A stretch of DNA of 64,000 nucleotides from contig JBCCGL010000015.1 in assembly GCA_039029275.1 (NCBI GenBank), forward strand, positions 1-64,000, written 5' to 3'. The notes beneath the pieces were generated by a model. It worked only from the letters and a program-made list of their open reading frames with translations, ran no database searches and was not told the DNA's origin. Shown piece after piece: positions 57,930 to 64,000 of the stretch. This DNA comes from JBCCGL01 sp039029275. Lineage in GTDB: Bacteria > Pseudomonadota > Gammaproteobacteria > JBCCGL01. Every line of letters starts with the position of its first letter. Position 1 is the first letter of the stretch. The position numbers were made by a program, and so were the translations under genes.

Positions 57930-60788
57930 GTGTCAGACTTTAACCAGCATTCGTTCCTTGATCGCCACATCGGCCCTGACCAGGCGCAGATAGATGCCAT
58001 GTTGAGTGCGGTTGGATACGAGTCGCTGGATGACTTATGCAGCACCGTCGTGCCGCGTGATATCCAAACCACTAGTGCGCTCGATGTACCATCCGCATTG
58101 AGTGAAGAAGAAGCGCTGGCCGAACTGCGTAAGATTGCTGAGAAAAACGTACTGAAAAAATCACTGATTGGGCAGGGGTATTATGGGTGTTACATGCCCG
58201 AGTCGATCCGTCGTAACGTACTTGAAAATCCCGGTTGGTACACCGCGTATACGCCGTATCAGCCGGAAATTTCACAAGGGCGTTTGGAAGTGTTGTTTTA
58301 TTTCCAAACGCTGATCACCGAGCTTACCGCGATGGATATCGCCAATGCCTCGATGCTGGATGAGGGTACGGCGGCGGCGGAGGCGATGACACTTGCGCAT
58401 CGAGCCGCGCGGGGTAAGAAAAACACATTCCTGGTCGACGCCAACACGCATTTGCAAACGCAAGACATTTTGCAAACCCGCGCGCAGCCGTTGGATATAA
58501 AACTGACAAGCGCCGCGGTTGGGGCATCGTGCAACTGGGATGACGTGTTCGCGATTCTGATCCAGTATCCCGGTACTGACGGGCACATTCCCGACCTGAA
58601 AAATGTTATCGAAGATGCGCACGCTAACGGCGCGCTCGTGATTGTCGCGACCGACCTGCTCGCCTTGAGTATTCTTACTCCGCCAGGCGCGATGGATGCG
58701 GACGTCGTCGTCGGTAACTCGCAGCGCTTTGGTGTGCCATTGGGTTTTGGTGGTCCTCACGCCGCGTTTTTTGCCACGCGAGACAAGTTCAAACGCAATA
58801 TGCCGGGGCGGCTGATTGGCGAGTCGCTCGACGCGGACGGCAATCCAGCTTACCGACTCGCGTTGCAAACTCGCGAGCAGCATATACGCCGCGAAAAAGC
58901 GACGTCGAATATTTGTACAGCGCAGGCACTGCTGGCAATCCTCGCCACGCTGTTTGCGTGCTACCACGGTCGCTCGGGCATCCAGGCAATTGCGCGGCGG
59001 GTAAACGCATTGGCCACAACGCTGGCAAACGAAGTTAACGTACGGCACGGCAATTTCTTCGACACGGTCGCCGTCAATGTCGAAAGCGCCGACGCCGCAA
59101 TCGCCGCCGCGCTGGACGCCGGTTACAACCTGCAACATCTGGATGACTCGACCGTCGGCGTCGCATTCGATCAGACCTGCACCCTTGACGACGTCAACGC
59201 GCTACTGGGAATTTTTGCGCAGCTATCAGGCAAATCGCACTCGCCGCTCGATACGCTGGCGAGTTCCTTGCTCCCTGAGTCTTCGCAGCGAAGCGATACA
59301 TTCTTAACCCAGTCAGTGTTTAGCGACTATCGCTCAGAAACCGATTTAATGCGGTATGTGCGGGCGTTATCGGATAAGGATATTGCGCTCGACCGAGCCA
59401 TGATTCCGCTCGGCTCGTGCACGATGAAATTAAATGCTGCCGCCGAAATGGTTCCGATCGCGTGGCCGGAGTTTGCCAATATGCACCCGTTTGCGCCGGT
59501 TGAGCAGCGCGCCGGTTACGAGCAAATGGCGAATGAACTCGAACACATGCTCTGCGCGTGCACGGGGTACGATGCGCTGTCACTGCAGCCGAACGCGGGC
59601 AGTCAGGGCGAGTACGCGGGTCTTCTCGCGATCAAGCGCTATCACGAATCGCGCGGCGATGCTGATCGCAACGTTTGCCTGATCCCGTCATCAGCACATG
59701 GCACAAACCCCGCCAGCGCGCAGATGGTGGGTATGGATGTCGTTGTGACCGGATGTGATGCCCAGGGCAATATCGACATTGACGACCTGCAAGCGAAAAT
59801 CGACCAGTATCCGGGTCAAATCGCTGCGATTATGGTGACGTACCCGTCTACGCACGGCGTGTTTGAATCCGGAATCGCAGAGGTTTGCAATCGAATTCAT
59901 GCCGCCGGTGGGCAGGTGTACATCGACGGCGCAAACCTCAATGCCTTGCTGGGGCTGGCAGCTCCCGGAAAATTCGGCGGTGACGTATCGCACCTGAACC
60001 TGCACAAAACCTTTAGTATCCCGCACGGTGGTGGCGGACCGGGAATCGGGCCAATCGGCGTCGGCGAGCATCTCGCGCCGTTTTTGCCCGGACACCGAAT
60101 GCTGGATTCCTCGCGCAGCGGCGGTGCGGTAAGTGCCGCGCCCTGGGGCAGTGCGGGAATTCTGCCGATTACGTGGATGTACTTGCGCATGATGGGCGGC
60201 GCGGGGCTCAAACGCGCGACCCAGGTTGCGATACTTTCGGCCAACTACATTGCCAGTCGGCTGAGCGAAAAGTACCAGATTTTGTACACGGGAGAGGGTG
60301 GTCTGGTCGCGCACGAGTGCATCCTCGACACGCGGCCTCTCAAAGAACGCGCCGGGGTCACCGTTGACGATATCGCCAAACGCCTGATGGATTACGGTTT
60401 TCACGCGCCGACTATGTCATTTCCAGTGCCCGGTACCTTGATGATCGAGCCCACCGAAAGTGAGTCCAAAGCCGAAATCGATCGATTTTGCGATGCAATG
60501 CTGGCGATTTACGCTGAATTCAAACAGGTGGAATCGGGTGAGTTTCCTACAGACAACAACCCGCTGCATAACGCACCGCATACCGCGCAAGCGCTGTTGT
60601 CAGATGAGTGGGATCGTCCGTACTCGCGCGCGATAGGTGCCTACCCTGATGGGGTTGATTCCAATCGCAAGTACTGGCCGCCGGTAGGACGAGTCGATAA
60701 CGCCTATGGCGACAAAAATCTGATTTGCTCGTGCCCGCCGCTGGATGCGTATCGCGACGATGATTCAGCGATAGAGAGCGCGGCCTGA
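57930..60788 (+). CDS. gcvP: Glycine dehydrogenase (decarboxylating), P protein
   Basis: GcvP is the PLP enzyme that decarboxylates glycine and loads H protein. It is the full-length single-chain form (952 residues), not split in two subunits. The PLP lysine lies in LNLHKTFSIPHGGGGPG near residue 695. FLDRHIGPDQAQIDAML starts the protein. GTG 57930 has GGAG 7 nt upstream. Last gene of the riboswitch-controlled operon. The 106-nt gap to the convergent next gene shows no clear terminator. Confidence 0.98.
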   Translation: MSDFNQHSFLDRHIGPDQAQIDAMLSAVGYESLDDLCSTVVPRDIQTTSALDVPSALSEEEALAELRKIAEKNVLKKSLIGQGYYGCYMPESIRRNVLENPGWYTAYTPYQPEISQGRLEVLFYFQTLITELTAMDIANASMLDEGTAAAEAMTLAHRAARGKKNTFLVDANTHLQTQDILQTRAQPLDIKLTSAAVGASCNWDDVFAILIQYPGTDGHIPDLKNVIEDAHANGALVIVATDLLALSILTPPGAMDADVVVGNSQRFGVPLGFGGPHAAFFATRDKFKRNMPGRLIGESLDADGNPAYRLALQTREQHIRREKATSNICTAQALLAILATLFACYHGRSGIQAIARRVNALATTLANEVNVRHGNFFDTVAVNVESADAAIAAALDAGYNLQHLDDSTVGVAFDQTCTLDDVNALLGIFAQLSGKSHSPLDTLASSLLPESSQRSDTFLTQSVFSDYRSETDLMRYVRALSDKDIALDRAMIPLGSCTMKLNAAAEMVPIAWPEFANMHPFAPVEQRAGYEQMANELEHMLCACTGYDALSLQPNAGSQGEYAGLLAIKRYHESRGDADRNVCLIPSSAHGTNPASAQMVGMDVVVTGCDAQGNIDIDDLQAKIDQYPGQIAAIMVTYPSTHGVFESGIAEVCNRIHAAGGQVYIDGANLNALLGLAAPGKFGGDVSHLNLHKTFSIPHGGGGPGIGPIGVGEHLAPFLPGHRMLDSSRSGGAVSAAPWGSAGILPITWMYLRMMGGAGLKRATQVAILSANYIASRLSEKYQILYTGEGGLVAHECILDTRPLKERAGVTVDDIAKRLMDYGFHAPTMSFPVPGTLMIEPTESESKAEIDRFCDAMLAIYAEFKQVESGEFPTDNNPLHNAPHTAQALLSDEWDRPYSRAIGAYPDGVDSNRKYWPPVGRVDNAYGDKNLICSCPPLDAYRDDDSAIESAA

Positions 60789-60894
60789 ATACAAATCTTT
60801 TGGCGCAACAGTTTGCATTCGTGATGACGTAAGTTTGATCAGAGCGTTTACCCGGATTAGTCCAGCATTAACAAGGTAGGGTGGTAAGCAGGGG

Positions 60895-61146
60895 CTAGCC
60901 GCCCTTGAGCGGCGGCATAATATTGATCAACTGATCCTCCTGCAGGTTGTATCCGGCGCGTGCACTTGGAGGTACATTTTCCCCGTCAACGACAACTAAA
61001 AGTTCGTCAGTGTCTTCGGTGATACGCAGGCGTTTGAAAAGTTCAGGCAGGGTGATATCCGGTGAGGTGGTAATTTCGAGCATGCCGCCGATTGCATCGG
61101 GTTGATACTCTTTAATACGTCCGCCTAATTTAATCAGTATTTTCAT
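60895..61146 (-). CDS. MoaD/ThiS-like small protein with C-terminal GG
   Basis: An 83-residue ubiquitin-like protein (MKILIKLGGRIKEYQP at the start, ending PPLKGG). The terminal diglycine is the site of adenylation and thiocarboxylation in sulfur carriers. The ATG 61146 is preferred to a longer frame from 61182. It lies downstream of the aldehyde ferredoxin oxidoreductase, where MoaD-like proteins commonly help make the tungstopterin cofactor. It shares a DGENVPP stretch with the neighbouring frame. Confidence 0.8.
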   Translation of the reverse strand: MKILIKLGGRIKEYQPDAIGGMLEITTSPDITLPELFKRLRITEDTDELLVVVDGENVPPSARAGYNLQEDQLINIMPPLKGG

Positions 61147-61438
61147 CGAAAAATTTTCTGCTGGTTTTAGATGTTGGGCCACGCAGGCTTAGGTGCGCGT
61201 ACCACGCGGTTAGCGAAACATGGCTGTCAGGCGCTGGATTATAGTTCGCGCGTTGTAAGGGAGGCACGTTTTCGCCATCGACAATCACAAGAATTTCGTG
61301 CGTCGATCGACCAGGCTGCAACACTTGCAAGCGGTCTGCAAACGTTGGTGCAGGCATCGACGCGACTTCATAGAGTTTCGTATCGATGTCGTTGACGTAT
61401 CGCTTGGACCAACCGTTCAGTTGCAGGGTTAATGGCAA
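61130..61438 (-). CDS. MoaD/ThiS-like protein lacking the diglycine end
   Basis: A 102-residue protein if started at TTG 61438, 14 nt after the oxidoreductase stop. LTLQLNGWSKRYVND and ILVIVDGENVPPLQRANYN align with the smaller protein downstream, but the end reads LSLRGPTSKTSRKFFDENTD, without terminal GG. It overlaps the downstream gene by 17 nt. It may be a diverged duplicate that is no longer a sulfur carrier, or decayed. The start is uncertain. Confidence 0.55.
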   Translation of the reverse strand: MPLTLQLNGWSKRYVNDIDTKLYEVASMPAPTFADRLQVLQPGRSTHEILVIVDGENVPPLQRANYNPAPDSHVSLTAWYAHLSLRGPTSKTSRKFFDENTD

Positions 61439-61452
61439 ACGGCCGAATCCCG

Positions 61453-63276
61453 CTAAATTCCCAGTTCGTCCAAAAGTGATTCCGGAATACTGCCGTCCGG
61501 ATTCCAACCGCGTAACTCGTAGTACTCCTTTTTCATTTTTTCGAGTTCGCACACGCGACCTTTAGCGGTGCCGCTTGGTGCGGGTGTTTCAAGCAGGCGC
61601 TTAGGCAAGGTATCGTCCGCACCGGTAAACCCTGCGAGTTCGTTAAAGCGGCGCTCGATATTCCATATGCGTTCGCCAATGCGCAGCAGATCGTCTTCGC
61701 TCCAGTCCTTTCCGCAGGCACCGTTAAGCAGTACCCGGTAGTCGTCCAGACTCCAGCCCGCGCTCGCCGCAAAGCAGCATAAGCCGGTGGAGTCGATGGT
61801 CGAAATCTCATCCTGTGAGGCTTTGATCGGCTCGGCTTTTCCGTTACCGGTTTGATCTTTCATATCCGGACCAAAGGCGTCGTGCTTCATATGACACGCG
61901 CCGCGATTGCTGGTGGCGTAGCCCAGACCCATTCCTTGCAGTGCGCGCGAATCGTAACCGGCAAACTCCTGGCCTTTTACGTGCATTGCAATGTCGGGAT
62001 GCCCGAAATGTTCGCACAGGCGTTTTGCACCCATCCCCAGCAACTTGCCGAAGCCTTCCGCCTTGCCGGTTTTTTCAGTCATTATGCACAAGGCTTCGGC
62101 ACTGCCGAAATTGAGCTCGACGCCGTCGGTATCGCCGGTGGTGATGACGCCCATTTCGAACAGCTCCATCGCCGCGGCGAGTGAGCCGCCCATCGATATG
62201 GGATCGAGGCTGTGTTCGTTGGTGAGGAATCCGGCGAAGGTGAGCGCGTCGATGTCGTCAACACCCACCAGGGGCCCGAAGGCGTATCCTGTTTCGTACT
62301 CGAGGCCGCCGCCGGCTATTTGGTACTCCGGGCGATCTTTCACGCTAAAGTGATTGGGATTGATTTTGCTGACGCGCTGGCACGCAATTGTGCAGCCGAA
62401 GCAGGCGGCGTTTTGCACCATATTTCGGTGGCCGTCTTTCGTGGTTTCCCACATCGCTTCGGCGCCGACCTTGCTCGCACCTTCAAACTGCACGGCTTGA
62501 AAATTGCGCGTCGGGAGACCGCCAAACGTATCCATCGTCTCCATCATCGCCTGCGTTCCCCAGTCAGAAAACTCCTTGCGTCCGGGGCTTTGTGCGAGCT
62601 TTGCGTTGCTTGCCCTAACCGCCGACATAAACTCATCCGGGCGCGCTGCTCCGACCCCTTTGGTTCCGCGTACGGCAATCGCCTTAAGGTTTTTACTGCC
62701 CATGACCGCGCCGACGCCAGAGCGACCTGCGGCCCGATGCAGATCGTTAACCACACAGGCGAAGCGCACGCCGTTCTCGCCGGAGATGCCAATCGAGGCA
62801 ACTTTGATTAGCGGGTCTTGATGCGCCTTGCGCAGCCAGTCCTCAGTATTCCACACCGTGGTGCCCCAGATTTCGTCCGCCGGCAGTAATTCGGCGTGAT
62901 CATTTTCAATATGCAGATAAACAGGTTTTTCGGCCATGCCAAGAAACATCACCATGTCGTAGCCCGCGTTTTTTAACTCGGCGCCAAAACGACCGCCTGA
63001 ATTCGAGCAGGCAATCGCTCCGGTCAGCGGGCCTTTGGTCACAACCGAATAGCGTGAGCTTGTGGAAGCCGCGGTGCCGGTGAGGGGGCCGGTTGCGAAA
63101 ATCAGACAGTTGCCAGGATCCATCGCGTCCACGGACGGGTCCATATTCTCCATCAGGTACTTACTGGCAAGACCACGCTGACCGATATATTGATCCGCCC
63201 ATTCCTGATTGAGAGGTTCAGCCTCAACCGTGCCTGCGCTTAAATCAACGCGAAGAATTCGATTTTGCCAACCCAT
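61453..63276 (-). CDS. aor: Tungsten-type aldehyde ferredoxin oxidoreductase
   Basis: A 607-residue AOR-family enzyme that interconverts aldehydes and carboxylic acids with a bis-tungstopterin cofactor and a [4Fe-4S] cluster. Cluster ligands are C292, C295, C299 (CFGCTIAC) and C500 in DSTGLC, and GPLTGTAASTSSRYSVVTKGPLTGA is the N-terminal pterin-binding region. A strong GGGAGGAG precedes the ATG. With the MoaD-like genes it forms a small minus-strand operon. Confidence 0.93.
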   Translation of the reverse strand: MGWQNRILRVDLSAGTVEAEPLNQEWADQYIGQRGLASKYLMENMDPSVDAMDPGNCLIFATGPLTGTAASTSSRYSVVTKGPLTGAIACSNSGGRFGAELKNAGYDMVMFLGMAEKPVYLHIENDHAELLPADEIWGTTVWNTEDWLRKAHQDPLIKVASIGISGENGVRFACVVNDLHRAAGRSGVGAVMGSKNLKAIAVRGTKGVGAARPDEFMSAVRASNAKLAQSPGRKEFSDWGTQAMMETMDTFGGLPTRNFQAVQFEGASKVGAEAMWETTKDGHRNMVQNAACFGCTIACQRVSKINPNHFSVKDRPEYQIAGGGLEYETGYAFGPLVGVDDIDALTFAGFLTNEHSLDPISMGGSLAAAMELFEMGVITTGDTDGVELNFGSAEALCIMTEKTGKAEGFGKLLGMGAKRLCEHFGHPDIAMHVKGQEFAGYDSRALQGMGLGYATSNRGACHMKHDAFGPDMKDQTGNGKAEPIKASQDEISTIDSTGLCCFAASAGWSLDDYRVLLNGACGKDWSEDDLLRIGERIWNIERRFNELAGFTGADDTLPKRLLETPAPSGTAKGRVCELEKMKKEYYELRGWNPDGSIPESLLDELGI

Positions 63277-63329
63277 AAGCTCCTCCCGAGAAATACATCA
63301 TTAGGTACACGAGTAGTGATATCGGCGTG

Positions 63330-64000
63330 TTATTTCACTTTGACTTCGTCTCTGTCCGCTGCCGGCAGCAGGATGATTTCGATGCGCCGGTTAAGCGCGC
63401 GCCCTTCTGCAGTTTCGTTATCTGCAATTGGACTGTATTCACCCAAACCGGCCACACGCAATCGATTGGGTGAGATGTCAACGTTGCCGATCAAATAGCG
63501 CACCGCCGCGCTGGCACGAGCAGCCGACAATTCCCAGTTACTCGGAAACGACAACAGCTTGCTGATCGGTACATTGTCGGTATGCCCTTCGACTTGAATC
63601 AGTCGATCCGGGTACTCCTGAAAAAGCCCGCCGATTGAATCAAGCGCGCGTTTGGCCGTGCTGCGCAGTTCTGCAGAACCACTGGCGAACAAGACATCGT
63701 TTTGCATTCGAATAACCGTCGGGCGCCCCGCACGCTGATCGATCTCAACGCTTTTGGCACCGAGCTCGTCGTCGAGCTTTTTCTGCAGCGCGTCGAAAGC
63801 TGCGCGCTCTTGTTCACGCTCGGCTTCGAGTTCAGCGATGCGTTGACCCAGTGTCTCCGCTTGCTCGCTGGTGCTGGAAAGCTCGTTACGCGCAGCGTCG
63901 AGTTGGCTGCGATACTCGTCGCTGCTTTGTTGACTGGCTTCCATTTGTGCGACCAACTCCGCTAGCTGCTCGCGCCCGCGCACATCGGAAGCTTTAGCCG
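63330..64000 (-). CDS. OmpA/MotB-type peptidoglycan-binding protein (5' end cut off)
   Basis: The frame is open to the window edge, so the N-terminus is missing. The visible 222 residues start with a coiled coil (heptad-like AELVAQMEASQQSSDEYRSQL through about residue 80). An OmpA-like domain follows: FASGSAELRSTAKRALDSI, VEGHTDNVPI and LSAARASAAVRYL, ending NRRIEIILLP. Such proteins anchor to peptidoglycan, for example MotB-like or envelope coiled-coil proteins. Which one cannot be told without the N-terminus. Confidence 0.88.
   Translation of the reverse strand, partial: AKASDVRGREQLAELVAQMEASQQSSDEYRSQLDAARNELSSTSEQAETLGQRIAELEAEREQERAAFDALQKKLDDELGAKSVEIDQRAGRPTVIRMQNDVLFASGSAELRSTAKRALDSIGGLFQEYPDRLIQVEGHTDNVPISKLLSFPSNWELSAARASAAVRYLIGNVDISPNRLRVAGLGEYSPIADNETAEGRALNRRIEIILLPAADRDEVKVK

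Noticed and set aside
58272..59138. 288-residue open frame antisense to gcvP
   Set aside because: gcvP is complete and well conserved; the antisense frame lacks start signals and motifs.
1..64000. CRISPR array, tRNA or rRNA genes
   Set aside because: No regularly spaced repeats, tRNA cloverleaf or rRNA segments were recognised in the window.

Overview
The window reads as a bacterial chromosome segment, most likely from a free-living, possibly aquatic, gammaproteobacterium. The evidence is the tuf-S10-spc-alpha ribosomal order with rpmJ after secY, a divergent uvrA/ssb pair, the miaB-phoH-ybeY-corC-lnt operon, a SAH riboswitch before ahcY and a tandem glycine riboswitch before gcvTHP. The order or genus cannot be fixed from this sequence. 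No rRNA, tRNA, insertion sequence, phage or CRISPR array was seen.

Layout. (1) 1-13855: end of tuf, then the S10, spc and alpha ribosomal protein operons with secY and rpoA, closed by a strong bidirectional terminator. (2) 13881-18120: a GNAT-like gene and uvrA on the minus strand, divergent from ssb. (3) 18191-22731: sulfur and methyl metabolism: metK, a SAH riboswitch with ahcY, then a fused ATP sulfurylase/APS kinase whose sulfurylase active-site motif is altered. (4) 22752-24923: a membrane-bound UDP-sugar 4,6-dehydratase. (5) 25032-30298: miaB-phoH-ybeY-corC-lnt. (6) 30304-53539: a long, tightly packed, same-strand surface polysaccharide locus that by eye is richer in A+T. (7) 53548-55986 minus: a Tat-type M15 peptidase and an M99 (Csd4-like) peptidoglycan carboxypeptidase. 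(8) 56097-60788: tandem glycine riboswitch and gcvT-gcvH-gcvP. (9) 60895-64000 minus: start of an OmpA-type protein, a tungsten-type aldehyde ferredoxin oxidoreductase and two small MoaD/ThiS-like proteins.

The most interesting region is the polysaccharide locus. It holds Wzz, a MurJ-like flippase, a PglC-like phosphoglycosyl transferase, a candidate polymerase, and two separate sets of NeuB-like synthase plus CMP-sugar cytidylyltransferase. One set (42517-53539 together with the dehydratase at 22752) looks like a legionaminic-acid-type pathway. In it the aminotransferase is fused to CBS domains, an N-formyltransferase stands where an acetyltransferase would be expected, and HisH/HisF-fed amidotransferases occur as a tandem pair, one with a broken PP-loop. 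The second set (36260-39038, with the HpcH aldolase at 33006) is more divergent and may make a different ulosonic acid. A reasonable but unproven reading is an O-antigen-like glycan carrying N-formylated and amidinated nonulosonic acids.
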